Assembly (NCBI RefSeq): GCF_032818155.1
Contig: NZ_CP102590.1
Coordinates: forward strand, 1,178,001 to 1,242,000
Source of the DNA: Niallia taxi
GTDB taxonomy: Bacteria; Bacillota; Bacilli; Bacillales; Cytobacillaceae
Length of the DNA: 64,000 bases
Direction of reading: 5' to 3'
This document shows, piece after piece, positions 1 through 9,658 of the stretch. The notes below the pieces were generated by a model. That model was not told where the DNA came from and searched no databases. It worked only from the letters and a program-made list of their open reading frames with translations. A program made the position numbers and the translations under genes. Numbering within the stretch: the stretch's first letter is position 1; every line of letters starts with the position of its first letter.

Positions 1-329
1 AGTTCAATTTGAATCATATGATTTTCCTTTCTAGTAGCAGCTAATAATTATTATGCATGAACAGTATTTGGGATGGAAGGGATTCGACAAAAGAAGTGTT
101 GAAAGGAATATGTTTTTTCGTTTTTGTGGAGAAATTTAGGCCTATACATTCCAAAAGGAAAGGATACAACTGATAAGCGCTACGATAATAATGTACAGTA
201 TCATTCTCGTCTAGTTTATAAATGTTACATTCCAACTAATTTATTTTTTGTAATATTATAAAATTTTCTTCGGAAAAGGGAACTTATCATGAAGTTATCC
301 GTAAAGAAATAATGAATAGGAGAGATGAG

Positions 330-491
330 ATGAATATAGGGCGGATTTTATTAATCATTGGTTTATTAATGTTTTTGGCGGGAATTTATATTTCCTCAAA
401 TTGGACTGTTTTAGGATCAATTATAGGAATTACTGGTGGACTAGTACTAGGGTTAAGCACTTTTTACTTTATTAAGTCTAGACCAAAATGA
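330..491 (+). CDS. small two-helix membrane protein (53 aa)
   Basis: A 53-codon frame opens with ATG 6 bases after an AGGAGA ribosome site and closes just before a terminator hairpin. The product is almost entirely hydrophobic. It has one helix near residues 4-22 and a second near 27-47, then a short basic tail ending KSRPK, so it should sit in the membrane with a very short loop. I do not recognise a family. The ribosome site, the membrane pattern and the private terminator make it a credible gene; its function is unknown. Confidence 0.6.
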   Translation: MNIGRILLIIGLLMFLAGIYISSNWTVLGSIIGITGGLVLGLSTFYFIKSRPK

Positions 492-507
492 CATTTGAAC
501 TTTATTG

Positions 508-528
508 CTGCCGCTTGGCAGTTTTTTT
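508..528 (+). terminator. Rho-independent terminator of the 53-aa gene
   Basis: CTGCC (508-512), loop GCTT, GGCAG (517-521), then seven T. It lies 17 bases after the stop of the small membrane gene. Confidence 0.75.
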
Positions 529-589
529 GGTATTTGTCTTATTTTTAATAAAACTCTTCTCGATAATGTTTTCTTTATACTCTAAATAA

Positions 590-618
590 AAGGTGCGCTT
601 CCATTTGAAGCGCACCTT
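590..618 (-). terminator. terminator of the GH3-GH30 operon
   Basis: A perfect 12-bp stem (AAGGTGCGCTTC with GAAGCGCACCTT, 5-base loop). Read on the minus strand it is followed by a T-rich tract, placing it 55 bases after the GH30 stop. Confidence 0.75.
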
Positions 619-673
619 ATTGTCGGCAATCCCTGTAGCAGACATATTGTATTAGTTTTCTATTTTTCTCTAT

Positions 674-2149
674 TTATATATCCCAAGAAAATGTCACGGC
701 ACTTTTGTTAGGAATGCTATAGGTAAAGAATTTGCCTTCAAAATTAACTTGGAAGCTTTTCTTTTCGTTACTTTGATTCAGTGCGATAAGAACAATGGAT
801 TTGTCAGGGTTTTGGTAAGCGACAGTTTCTAATGCTCCTGGAAAATTGGTGGAAGAAATGCGTGCAGCTTCCGCTTGAACAAATTTGCTTGCGTGTCCTA
901 ACGCATAATATTCGGCGTTTTTTTCTACATTGCCAGTAGCTTGATCAATCGTCAGTAAGCCTGTGCAGTTGTTACATCCACCGTTTGTTGGACCATTATT
1001 TTCATCTAAAGCGATATTCCACATAAGGACAGACTTAGCCCAGTTGCGAGGACCTTCAATAATAAGATTGGACATTTGCCAGCTGAAATTATCCGCAAAA
1101 TTTTCACTCCATTTACCTGAGCTGCACTCTGTTAAATAGATTTGCTTTGTTGGAAAGTTCTCATGAACCTGTGACATAGCAGCTGGTTCTCCTTCATAGC
1201 AATGAAAGGCGAAACCGTCTAAATATTCGGTGGCAATATCAGTCTGAGAAAGAGAGTTTATATAGTCTCTTGCGCCATGCCAGTTATGATCATAACCAAT
1301 GATTTTAGTTTTAATATTATGCTCTTGAAAAGCAGGTCCTAAATACTCTCCAATAAACCTCGCCTGCTCCTCTGCACCCATGCTCATAGATGGATAATTC
1401 TCTGAAGTGAATTCTGGTTCATTTTGCAAGGTTATAGCTGATATGTTAACACCGTTGTTTTTATATGCTTGAATGTAACGGACAAAGTAGTCTGCATATG
1501 CTTCATACACTTTGTCATCCGTATAGTCCAAATACCAGCCGTTGAGTGTTTTTTCGCCAAATTTCATCCATGCAGGCGCAGTCCAAGGTGTACCGATAAT
1601 CTTCATACCCTGTTTTACGGCAAGTATTTCCTGCAGGCTTTTAATGACATTCCTGTCTTTTTCAATGGAAAAATCCTTCAGATCATAATCTGTTTCATCC
1701 TTTGTATCATCGTACGTATAGCTGCTTGGATATCCATTTTCATCTACGGAGAAATCAGATGCACCGATTGTATGTCTAATAGTTGAAAGATTAATACCTT
1801 TACTTGTAAATAAGTCTTCATACATAGAAGTTCTATCAGCAGAATTCATGTTTTGAAACAAATATGCAGAAGAGCCTGTGACAGCTGCTCCAAAGCCATC
1901 CATTTCCTGATAAGCAGTATTTGGGTCAATCGTTATAGACAAGGGAGGGGAGGAATCACTGTTTGAAAGGTACAAGGACTCTTTTTTCTCCAGTAAGTCC
2001 TTTTTATCTCCAGTTGTTTGCCAAACGGAAACCTCAATGTCTTCTTCTGCATAGTTGTCGTTCTGCTTTTTTAATTGAACTGTCGTAATAAGTGCAAGAA
2101 GAATTACTAATAAAAGCAGGAAGGTTACCATTTTGAGTTTAATTTTCAT
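674..2149 (-). CDS. GH30-family glycoside hydrolase (exported)
   Basis: Glycoside hydrolase of family GH30 (glucosylceramidase / endo-beta-1,6-glucanase group), 491 aa. Residues 7-25 form one hydrophobic N-terminal helix with no lipobox, so the enzyme is secreted or membrane-anchored by its N terminus. The (beta/alpha)8 barrel carries the DGFGAAVTGSSA entry motif at 84-95. The expected general acid/base is E244 in TLQNEPEF and the nucleophile is E341 in YLTECSSG. A C-terminal beta-sandwich completes the fold. AGGAGG lies 9 bases before the ATG. It is the second gene of an operon behind the GH3 enzyme, so the pair probably splits an external beta-glucan (beta-1,6 or mixed) into glucose. The subfamily and exact linkage cannot be settled by eye. 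Confidence 0.88.
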   Translation of the reverse strand: MKIKLKMVTFLLLLVILLALITTVQLKKQNDNYAEEDIEVSVWQTTGDKKDLLEKKESLYLSNSDSSPPLSITIDPNTAYQEMDGFGAAVTGSSAYLFQNMNSADRTSMYEDLFTSKGINLSTIRHTIGASDFSVDENGYPSSYTYDDTKDETDYDLKDFSIEKDRNVIKSLQEILAVKQGMKIIGTPWTAPAWMKFGEKTLNGWYLDYTDDKVYEAYADYFVRYIQAYKNNGVNISAITLQNEPEFTSENYPSMSMGAEEQARFIGEYLGPAFQEHNIKTKIIGYDHNWHGARDYINSLSQTDIATEYLDGFAFHCYEGEPAAMSQVHENFPTKQIYLTECSSGKWSENFADNFSWQMSNLIIEGPRNWAKSVLMWNIALDENNGPTNGGCNNCTGLLTIDQATGNVEKNAEYYALGHASKFVQAEAARISSTNFPGALETVAYQNPDKSIVLIALNQSNEKKSFQVNFEGKFFTYSIPNKSAVTFSWDI

Positions 2150-2173
2150 TGTTAATTTGTCCTCCTAAAACAA

Positions 2174-2198
2174 TCCCCACAAAAAAGGCTTGTGGGGA
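2174..2198 (-). terminator. intercistronic hairpin between GH3 and GH30 genes
   Basis: A 9-bp perfect stem (TCCCCACAA with TTGTGGGGA, 7-base loop) lies between the GH3 stop and the GH30 ribosome site. The T tract after it is weak, so it may be a partial terminator or an RNA-stability element rather than a full stop. Confidence 0.45.
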
Positions 2199-2216
2199 AA
2201 TGGTTAAGAACTAAAT

Positions 2217-5021
2217 TTATCGTCTTGCTTGATCGTCCTTTTTGTTTTTCTTGCTTGCTTTTTCATGTTTTGCTGTATTTTTGTTGCTGCCGTTCGATGA
2301 AATGATATTTTCATTTGTCGAACCAGAATTATTTTCCTTGTTAAAATAGTTGCTTGTATTTTTTGAGATATGAACATTTCCCTTTAAACGGATATCAGAT
2401 GAAGAGCTTCCAACATAAATTGGCACATTACCAGTAGGCGTTACCCATTCGTTTTTCGCTTCATCATAATAAGAGAATGCTTTTGGGTCAAGCTTAATCG
2501 TCACTTTTTTTGTTTTTCCAGGTTTTAATTCAACCTTTTCAAAGCCTGCCAATTGCTTAGGTGCTGTTTCTGTATTTGTCGGCAGTTTACCTGTATATAC
2601 TTGGACAACTTCAGAACCTGTAACATCACCAGTATTTTTAAGGTTTAATGTAACTTCAACTGCTTGATCCTTGGCTTTATTAGAACGAGTCACCTTTGTT
2701 TTTAGTTTCTTATAACCAAATTCAGTATAAGATAGTCCATGTCCAAAGGAGAACGCTGGTTTAATGCCATCTTGTTCAAAGCCACGGTATCCTACAAAAA
2801 TGTCTTCTGTATATTTTGTAACTTCGTCAACACCAGGATATTGTTCATCAGAATTAACTGGAGTCGAATCTTCATCAACAGGGAAAGTAACAGGAAGTTT
2901 ACCTGAAGGATTTACATCACCGAATAATACATCAGCTATAGCATTTCCTTGCTCCTGCCCAGGATACCAAGCCTGTACAATGGAATCTACTTTATCCTTC
3001 CAATCGCCCATTTTAACAGCAATGCCGCTCTCATTCACAATGACAACATTTTTATTTACTTTTGCTACTTCCTTTATTAACTGTTCTTGGTTATTCGGAA
3101 GCTTCATATCAGAACGGTCTACATAACCTTCACTATCATATGTTCTTGTAACTATAACTGCAGCATCTGACTTTTTCGCCAATTCAACTGCATCTGCAAT
3201 GTTTTTGTCCACAACTTTGTCGCTAGCTTCCCAACCGAAGCGCAATTGACCGCCGTTGTCATTACCAGTTGCATCTTTATAGTCTGTTTTATACTCAATT
3301 TTAACATCATAGTTTTTGCCTGCTTCTAAAGAGACTGTCTTTTCAACTGTATCCAACTTTTCTCCAGCATTATCAATCACTAGATTTTCATCAATATACA
3401 CTTGGCTTGAACCATAGCTTGTAGTGGATAGTGTATAATCTCCAGATTTCGGTACATTAATTACGCCAGTATATCTAGCAGACATCATGCCGTTTAAGCT
3501 TGTTGGCAAGCTGTCTAATTTGGATGATTGAGCGTTAAAGCCTTCATAGTTATAAAAACCAAGGTTTAAGTTAACTTGTTTAGCAGTATGCTCAAATACT
3601 GGATCGCCTTCCATGTTTTTATTAGACCAGTATGTTGCTTGTAGTCCATTTTCATTAGAGCCAGCTTGAGGCAATAAGAAAGAAGAAGGGATTGCATTTG
3701 GTCCTGGTAAAATATCACCAGCACTGATTGAGTCTGTTCCAGGTGCATAATTTACTTGAATATCTGCTCCTGCACGGTTTTTAATACCTTCAAGAGGACT
3801 AATTGTATACGTTGGATTAACTAGTGAGCTTCCACCGCCAGCCGCTGAAGCAGTATCTGCATCAGGTCCAATTACTGCAATGGAATCTAATTTATCTGTA
3901 TTTAATGGCAATGTTTTATTGTCATTTTGTAGCAACACCATAGTCTCTGCAGCAATTTGACGAGCGATTTCCCCATGTGCTGCTATATCAATCGGATTAT
4001 TCTGCGCAGGATTGTCAAATAATCCTTTGTCAAACATTTGGTAAAGAATACGATAGGCGCTTTGATCAATTGTTTCTTCCTTAACTTGTCCATCTGCTAC
4101 TGCCCGTTGTAATTGATCGCCCCATAATCCGAAAGGCTCTCCAGGCGTTTCTAAGTCTAGGCCTGCATTAATAGAATTAGCAGTACTAACATTGGCACCA
4201 TAGTCACTCATGACAAAACCATCAAAGTTAAGATTGTCTCTTAACAAATCTGTTAAAAGATCTGGATTTTCACATGCATATGTGCTGTTAACCTGATTAA
4301 AGGAGCACATAACACTTCCAAGATCAGCATTCTCAATAACACTTGCAAAAGGTCTAGCATAAATTTCATTGATTGCACGTTCGCTTGCTTGAGAGTCGCT
4401 TGTGAAGCGGTCCTTCTCTTGGTTATTTAAAAGATAATGCTTGGCTGTAACCAACACATTATTGCTTTGCAAGGCATTCACATAGCTTGTAGCCATTAGC
4501 CCTTGCAAATATGGATCCTCACCTAAAGACTCAAAGTTTCTAGCACCAAAGGCATTTCTGGCAATATCTAATCCAGGACCAAGCATTACATTATGTGTTG
4601 TGTTATGAGCTTCGTTCCCGATTAAATCTCCATATTTCTCTGCTGTTTCTGTGTTCCATGTTGCCGCAAGTCCGATCGCGGAAGGTAATGCGGTAGATTG
4701 TTTATTTTGGACTTCCGGATTAGCTATCCGAACACCAACAGGTCCATCTGCCATCTGCAACGCAGGTATACCATATTTGTCTAATCCTTCATTATAAAAT
4801 CCATAATAGTTGTTGACATTACCGGTGATAAAGTCAATTTTATCCTCCAATGTCATTGCTTCAACTAATAATTGAGCTCTTTCCTCTGCAGAAAGATCCT
4901 TGTTCATCCACGGAAAAGCTTCCGCAGATGTGCTCAACGGAGCGAAAGCGAAACTAAGCACCATCATAAATAAGATGCCCAGTATCGTCAGCTTGCGTTT
5001 CCCCTCTGATAATACAGTCAT
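2217..5021 (-). CDS. secreted GH3 beta-glucosidase with PA14 insert
   Basis: Exported family GH3 glycosidase, 934 aa. A signal peptide covers about residues 1-35 (KRK, hydrophobic core, STSAEA). The GH3 N-terminal barrel has KHYLLNNQE at 194-202 and nucleophile D273 in GFVMSDYGA. The GH3 C-terminal domain starts near 355 and is interrupted by a PA14 lectin-like module at about 455-600. The probable acid/base is E631 in YDSEGYVDRSD. A fibronectin-III-like domain lies at about 780-890. The last ~45 residues are Ser/Asn/Lys-rich, perhaps a wall-contact tail. It probably releases glucose from the non-reducing end of beta-glucan oligosaccharides made by the GH30 partner downstream. The PA14 insertion is a known variant of GH3. 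A GGAG ribosome site supports the start. Confidence 0.92.
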   Translation of the reverse strand: MTVLSEGKRKLTILGILFMMVLSFAFAPLSTSAEAFPWMNKDLSAEERAQLLVEAMTLEDKIDFITGNVNNYYGFYNEGLDKYGIPALQMADGPVGVRIANPEVQNKQSTALPSAIGLAATWNTETAEKYGDLIGNEAHNTTHNVMLGPGLDIARNAFGARNFESLGEDPYLQGLMATSYVNALQSNNVLVTAKHYLLNNQEKDRFTSDSQASERAINEIYARPFASVIENADLGSVMCSFNQVNSTYACENPDLLTDLLRDNLNFDGFVMSDYGANVSTANSINAGLDLETPGEPFGLWGDQLQRAVADGQVKEETIDQSAYRILYQMFDKGLFDNPAQNNPIDIAAHGEIARQIAAETMVLLQNDNKTLPLNTDKLDSIAVIGPDADTASAAGGGSSLVNPTYTISPLEGIKNRAGADIQVNYAPGTDSISAGDILPGPNAIPSSFLLPQAGSNENGLQATYWSNKNMEGDPVFEHTAKQVNLNLGFYNYEGFNAQSSKLDSLPTSLNGMMSARYTGVINVPKSGDYTLSTTSYGSSQVYIDENLVIDNAGEKLDTVEKTVSLEAGKNYDVKIEYKTDYKDATGNDNGGQLRFGWEASDKVVDKNIADAVELAKKSDAAVIVTRTYDSEGYVDRSDMKLPNNQEQLIKEVAKVNKNVVIVNESGIAVKMGDWKDKVDSIVQAWYPGQEQGNAIADVLFGDVNPSGKLPVTFPVDEDSTPVNSDEQYPGVDEVTKYTEDIFVGYRGFEQDGIKPAFSFGHGLSYTEFGYKKLKTKVTRSNKAKDQAVEVTLNLKNTGDVTGSEVVQVYTGKLPTNTETAPKQLAGFEKVELKPGKTKKVTIKLDPKAFSYYDEAKNEWVTPTGNVPIYVGSSSSDIRLKGNVHISKNTSNYFNKENNSGSTNENIISSNGSNKNTAKHEKASKKNKKDDQARR

Positions 5022-5557
5022 TTCTCCAACTCCTTTTTTTTATTGAATAAGTCCTGTAATATTTGTCTCTAACTCTCAGGACCTATCCTTTGAACACCTA
5101 ACATCATAGCGAAATGGGTTGGAAAGACCATAGATGGATTGTTGTATTTTTGAAAAGCAAAAAAAGAGAGAAATTAGCTATTAAAAGGGAATATATTGTA
5201 AGAAAATCCTCTAATCTACATTACTAAATTGTAAATAAAGGAATGCCCTACGTTTACATAGAAAATGACAAAATAACTATTGTAATTTTTTATTTGTATA
5301 ATTATTACAAACTATTCAGACATGTTAGTAATACAATAGAAAATTAATTGTAACAGGAAGAAAAGAGCGTAATTTAGTGAAATAAAGAGTGGGGAGTTTG
5401 TAATATTGTTACGCCTTTTAAGCGTGTTATTAGTTTGGAAAAAGGATGTATACAGGAAAAACTTATGAAGGATTTCAAAAAGAAAGTTGTGGTCTTATCC
5501 TACTTTGAATAATTTAATGTTAACCAAAAGCCCAACCGATTAGGAAGGGCCAGGTAT
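5022..5557. other. intergenic region upstream of GH3 operon, no gene
   Basis: AT-rich DNA between the GH3 start and the end of the DUF3231 gene. It should hold the GH3-operon promoter on the minus strand, but I could not pick convincing -35/-10 boxes or a catabolite-response site. Confidence 0.5.
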
Positions 5558-6556
5558 CTATTTGCTTTTTGCAATTTCACTCCTATTTGGTGCAAGAGGT
5601 GGTTGTTCTAACCATTTATTCTCAACCATAAGGTCAAACCAATTTTTTGTAACTAACAGATTTTGTAAAATAGTCTTCTCATAGGTGGCTACAAGATCTG
5701 TTCTCATTGCTGAAGCTAGACCAGCACCATGGTAATTTTGAGCAGCTTGAAACAAAAAGCCCATATGGTAAAGAATTAACTTATCAGAAAACGGTGATTC
5801 AGTAGAGGTTGTTACTTCTGTTTCTAGTGATTTTGGAACTGGTAGGTTATCTGCTTGAAGTATTTTGGCTAATGCTTTAATTTGACCATCCGCTGTCTTT
5901 TCAGATTCAGTTAAAAATTTCCTCACTTCTTTAGATCCTGCTATCTGTGAGAATGCAATAGAAAGAGTTTTAGCCATAATACTTTTCTTAAGATTTAAGG
6001 AAAGACTTATAATTTCGGTTGCGGCAAGGGTTCGGCCTTTTCCAAAAAAACCATCAGTAAAATCTTTATTTGTAACAAAACCTGGATGTTCGTACGCATA
6101 GTATAGGGGATCCCTTTGAAATAAACCTTTTTCAAGTAATAGATCAATTGTTTTATGATACATTTTATTTCCGGCTTGACTTGATGAATCATAAAAGTTT
6201 CTTAAGTCTTTGCTGACTGAAATACACAGCGCTGTGTTATGTCCTAATATTCCATGAATAGTCATTATATGTAAAAAGTTTAGGCAGAACGCATCCGAAA
6301 ATAATCTTTGTTTTCCTAAATATAAGTCAGAATCAGTAAAGCCAATAGGAACAGGAAATCCTTCTTCCTTAAAAAAATCACCAATCGCTTTCTTTTGTTG
6401 GTCAAATGTTTTGATAGCAAGATGGAAAATTTCTTTTATTTCTTTATCTTCTATAATAGAATACATATATTTATTCACAGTATGTGTTGCTGTTCCATTT
6501 ATATACTCTGCCCATAAGGAACCTATTTCAGAAGATGTTAATGCTGATTTTTTCAT
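5558..6556 (-). CDS. DUF3231 family protein (332 aa)
   Basis: I recognise the DUF3231 family of Bacillales, usually about 330 aa, with two similar helical ferritin-like halves (about 10-165 and 180-325). Each half holds repeated hydrophobic helices and matching FF.. and YH.. patterns. The start is taken at MKKSALTSSEIG, preceded by AGAGGTG 6 bases upstream. An earlier in-frame ATG would add 28 residues without a ribosome site. Members are often linked with spores or stress, but no catalytic role is established and I infer none. It stands alone, with no operon partner. Confidence 0.75.
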   Translation of the reverse strand: MKKSALTSSEIGSLWAEYINGTATHTVNKYMYSIIEDKEIKEIFHLAIKTFDQQKKAIGDFFKEEGFPVPIGFTDSDLYLGKQRLFSDAFCLNFLHIMTIHGILGHNTALCISVSKDLRNFYDSSSQAGNKMYHKTIDLLLEKGLFQRDPLYYAYEHPGFVTNKDFTDGFFGKGRTLAATEIISLSLNLKKSIMAKTLSIAFSQIAGSKEVRKFLTESEKTADGQIKALAKILQADNLPVPKSLETEVTTSTESPFSDKLILYHMGFLFQAAQNYHGAGLASAMRTDLVATYEKTILQNLLVTKNWFDLMVENKWLEQPPLAPNRSEIAKSK

Positions 6557-7202
6557 ACAATTCACCTCTATATTATAATATCGCCAATTAACATTTCCAA
6601 AGTCATTGCGCTTGCATGCATGCATCCAGCAAGTATCCAATGTGTTAGGAAGAATACAAAGTAGCTAAGGTAATAACGAAATTTATTCCCCAAAAAATTA
6701 ACCGCTTCTAATTAAGTAGGCTTTTTTAGTCGTTGCACCTACTAATAGTGAGAGAATAACGGTGAGGAATAACTTTTTTAAAGAAATTCAAGTTAAACTC
6801 TTTATATAATTCCCAACCACGAGTGAATTATACTAAGAAGTGTTTTTATTTATTAATACGTATTTATACCAATATTAAATATTTTTTAGCAATGAAACGT
6901 ATGAGATAAAGATATTATTAAATGAAGGAATATTGTATTTGGAAAGATAGAGTGGTGAAGGTTGATGTTTTGTACTTGCAACTATAAGTATTCCTATACG
7001 TGCATACATTGAAAAAGGTAACTTATGAATTTGAGTTTCGTTATACTTTATGACTTTTTGGAGCAGTTTTTTAGTAAATCAAGCTTTAAAAAGATTAGTG
7101 AATAATGAAAGCAGATTATGGGATTTAAGTGCCAGGAAATTTCTTTTAACAAGAGATAAAAATAAGAAAAGTATAATCAAATTTATTCAGAAGGTGAATG
7201 CT
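6557..7202. other. intergenic region, no supported gene
   Basis: AT-rich sequence between divergent genes. The frame open from 7050 into the next gene has no ribosome site and reads unlike conserved protein, so it is treated as leader. Confidence 0.4.
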
Positions 7203-7757
7203 TTGCAGTGGAGTAAATTGAAAACAAATCTTGAAAGTTTTTTGAGTGATAAGCTAAAAGGAAGCATTGAAATACATGCAACGGTTTATCGAAAATTTCA
7301 TGATAGTCCAAGTAGAATATGGATCACTTTGGATAAACAAGAAATATTAAGTGCTTCTGATGTTACATTTGCAGTTAAACATGAAAAGCTCTATCAACAG
7401 ATAATAAAGGAAGAAGAATTAAACGAAATTCCCTATAATACAGATTTGAAGGCAATGCTTAACTCACAGGAGCGCAAAGAATTAATAAAAGCATCTGATA
7501 TTGCTGAAAAAGTTATGATAAATCAAAACATCTTTGGAAGTTACCATCTATATGATGCATTGATGAATTACAGTTCATTATCTATTGTAGAAGCATTAAA
7601 CTCAGACAATATGATTATTCGAGCTTTTTCCATGTTGGATAGAAGGTTAGGTAAAAGAAGGTTGGGGAAATTGACTTTTTCTAAGGATACTCATCCATTG
7701 GTTGTTAAGTTCTACAATATAAGGTGTGAGGTTGAGAGTACAAAAAATTTCGACTGA
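7203..7757 (+). CDS. SF0329-like cytosolic protein of unknown function
   Basis: The 184-aa product begins MQWSKLKTNLESFL, followed by LKGSIEIHATVYRKFHD and RIWITLDKQEI. From memory this resembles the small SF0329-type family, whose members start with a similar ..EWSKLKKQLE.. block and have no assigned function. The TTG start is chosen because AGAAGGTG lies 6 bases upstream and the resemblance begins there. The frame could extend to an ATG at 7050, but that start has no ribosome site. There is no signal peptide or membrane helix. The RRLGKRRLGKLTF segment near the C terminus is strongly basic. Confidence 0.55.
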   Translation: MQWSKLKTNLESFLSDKLKGSIEIHATVYRKFHDSPSRIWITLDKQEILSASDVTFAVKHEKLYQQIIKEEELNEIPYNTDLKAMLNSQERKELIKASDIAEKVMINQNIFGSYHLYDALMNYSSLSIVEALNSDNMIIRAFSMLDRRLGKRRLGKLTFSKDTHPLVVKFYNIRCEVESTKNFD

Positions 7758-7866
7758 TTTGTCCTAAAGGGAGCATTGCAAGAACAATCATAGAAAATTT
7801 TGATGAGATAGGGATACATTATTAAAGAGTTAAATTAGAAACTTTTTTAGAAAGAGAGCGAGATAA

Positions 7867-8100
7867 ATGAAGGGTTATAGCTACAACGAATTTCTCGAAG
7901 ACTTAAACAGGGGACATGAGATACATTTTATTTATAAAGAAGAAAATTACTACATTAGTAGCCAAAGTTTTTGGAAATTCAATGATGCAGACAGCGAAAT
8001 AGAAGGAGAAGATACGAACGAATTACTCCAAAAGGTTAGACTAGAGGGAAAAACCCTAATAGAGTTATGGAATACAGTCGAGATTGATATTATTTTTTAA
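7867..8100 (+). CDS. small acidic protein, unknown (77 aa)
   Basis: 77 residues with a compact alpha/beta pattern: YNEFLEDLNRGHEIHFIYKEENYYI, then an acidic stretch and LEGKTLIELWNTVEIDIIF. The layout (short domain beginning with a binding-loop-like helix, no signal) resembles small cytosolic proteins found with toxin-immunity loci, but I cannot assign it. The ribosome site (GAAAGAGAG) is moderate. A terminator follows 64 bases after the stop. Confidence 0.55.
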   Translation: MKGYSYNEFLEDLNRGHEIHFIYKEENYYISSQSFWKFNDADSEIEGEDTNELLQKVRLEGKTLIELWNTVEIDIIF

Positions 8101-8163
8101 ACTCTGCCTGAAAAAAAACAGTAGTTCTTTATGGAAGAAAGTCCATTAATAAAATAATTTCTT

Positions 8164-8202
8164 AAAGGGCAAAGCATGTATTCACAACACATCTGCCCTT
8201 TT
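8164..8202 (+). terminator. probable terminator
   Basis: AAAGGGCA (8164-8171) pairs with TGCCCTTT (8194-8201), with partial inner pairing CATGT/ACATC, then TTTTATTT. It closes the 77-aa gene. Confidence 0.6.
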
Positions 8203-8347
8203 ATTTAAAGAAGAAAACTTGGTTCTTAAGTCTTTTTTGTAACACTAGTTGATGGGAATTATCATAATCGAAATGATAAATAAATTTAGCGGGGGAGGGA
8301 CTATTAATGTGAAATTGTTTGTGGAGATTAAAACCATATACAGATAT

Positions 8348-8563
8348 TAGCCACTATTGTAAGGGTCTAATAGGAATTTCAGCAAATTAAGTGTAGAATA
8401 CTATATGATTGATTAGTTGAAAAATACCAATAGTATCAATATTTCATTTATAGTGTCTATATATAGACACTATAAATGAAAATCCATCCGTTTTTTTATC
8501 ATAATTTACTAATAAAATATCAACTTTAAGCAAGTTCTTTAGAAGAGGTGGCTATGTTAAGAC
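8348..8563. repeat. dispersed intergenic element, copy A (with 40-nt perfect palindrome)
   Basis: About 215 bp that align along their whole length with 20365-20581. Landmarks in order: CACTATTGTAAGGGTCTA; a perfect 40-nt palindrome at 8442-8481 whose arm ends ATAGTGTCTATA; a weak stem AACTT (8522-8526) / AAGTT (8532-8536); and the tail GGCTATGTTAAGAC. Compared with copy B the palindrome and the second stem differ by paired (compensating) changes. There is no open frame. It could be a non-coding RNA gene, a mobile palindromic element or a multi-site operator. Confidence 0.65.
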
Positions 8564-8628
8564 TCCAGTACACACTCTTTACAAAGTGTAAATATTTGGT
8601 AAAGTAGTTAAAGGAAGGAGAGGATATC

Positions 8629-8817
8629 TTGTCTAAGCAACTGGTGGGGAAAATACTTGCTATTCTAGGAGCACTTGCTTTAATGATTAATATTTCCTTT
8701 TTTAAGGAAATGGAATGGTACTACATAGCCAGAAGAATTTCGCTTGCTGTATTTTTTGTAGGTATTTTACTTATACCTATATATGCTCCAGCAAAGAATA
8801 AAGATCAGCATCAATAA
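8629..8817 (+). CDS. small two-helix membrane protein (62 aa)
   Basis: A TTG start lies 7 bases after AAGGAAGGAGAGG, a very strong ribosome site. Residues 8-25 and 38-55 are hydrophobic helices joined by KEMEWYYIARR; the C terminus is polar (KNKDQHQ). No family is recognised. The layout resembles the 53-aa product at 330-491, with two helices and a short charged tail, though sequence identity is low. It is followed by its own terminator. Confidence 0.6.
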   Translation: MSKQLVGKILAILGALALMINISFFKEMEWYYIARRISLAVFFVGILLIPIYAPAKNKDQHQ

Positions 8818-8842
8818 TATCAATTCCAATAATCTAAATGCA

Positions 8843-8867
8843 AGTTGCCTTTGGCAGCTCTTTTTTT
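8843..8867 (+). terminator. terminator of the 62-aa gene
   Basis: AGTTGCC (8843-8849), loop TTT, GGCAGCT (8853-8859), then C and seven T. Confidence 0.75.
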
Positions 8868-9072
8868 ATAGCACTCTATAAACTGGATTACTATTATAAG
8901 TAAATCCCTTTTTGGGGAATAGAACTTATTTTGAAAAATATACGGTATTTTAATGGGAAACTAATAGAGGTTTGGGATTAAAGAATAAATAGCTCTTATT
9001 ATAAAATTTGGAGCATTTCTTCATGCTAGAGAAATAAAGTAATAATATATATATCTAATAGGGAGTTTATAC

Positions 9073-9462
9073 ATGAAAGCTATTCTAATTATTATGCCTG
9101 TACTTTTAAATATTTGGATTGTCTTATTACAGGTAGATTCGGTATTTCCATCTTTACTTGCTGCAATAGTAGTTGGATTATACAAGGGCAATCAAATTGG
9201 TCCTGATATAAAAAATATCTTTAATATTGGGAAAGTGAATTACTCATTAAAAAATCCGTTAAGAATAGTGGAGCTGACCTCTGCCACTTTGTTATCGCTC
9301 AGTACTGATATAATATCCATAGTTAATTTTTTAAAGGATGGTTTTTCTTCAGATGAATTCATTTTTTTAACAATAACATTTGTTTATTCAGCTATTTTTG
9401 GCTTCCTTTTATTTAGATTTTTATTTTTATATATTCTTCAAGATCATAGTAAAGAGTCATGA
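9073..9462 (+). CDS. membrane protein of unknown function (129 aa)
   Basis: 129 residues, ATG preceded by AGGGAG. Hydrophobic segments lie near residues 2-19, 25-36, 70-85 and 96-122, giving three or four helices. A polar middle section holds KGNQIGPDIKNIFNIGKVNYSLKNPLR. I do not recognise a domain. It has no operon partner and ends before a two-way terminator shared with the manganese operon on the other strand. Confidence 0.55.
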   Translation: MKAILIIMPVLLNIWIVLLQVDSVFPSLLAAIVVGLYKGNQIGPDIKNIFNIGKVNYSLKNPLRIVELTSATLLSLSTDIISIVNFLKDGFSSDEFIFLTITFVYSAIFGFLLFRFLFLYILQDHSKES

Positions 9463-9551
9463 TAAAATTCAGGTAAAAGGAAGAAATTAAAGGCAAATGA
9501 GCAACATCAGAATAAGTTTGGTTTACTTTAACAGAAGCGTTAAATCCAAGG

Positions 9552-9592
9552 AAAATGTCTAAACCCTTGAAAGATAAGGGATTAGACATTTT
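9552..9592. terminator. bidirectional terminator between membrane gene and mntA
   Basis: AAAATGTCTAAACCCTT (9552-9568) pairs with AAGGGATTAGACATTTT (9576-9592) with one internal mismatch. T-rich runs flank both sides, so it can serve both strands. A close relative of this hairpin lies at 24125-24166. Confidence 0.75.
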
Positions 9593-9658
9593 CTTTTGTG
9601 CATAGAAGGTTAAATGACTAGTTCTGTTTACAAACATTTTTGTCTGAGCCTGTTTACA

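Noticed and set aside
41..235. 64-codon minus-strand frame at window start
   Set aside because: TTG start without ribosome site, low-complexity content, no support.
1469..1786. 105-codon plus-strand frame
   Set aside because: Antisense shadow of the GH30 gene.
7050..7202. N-terminal extension of the SF0329-like gene
   Set aside because: No ribosome site at ATG 7050, whereas TTG 7203 has AGAAGGTG and fits the family start.
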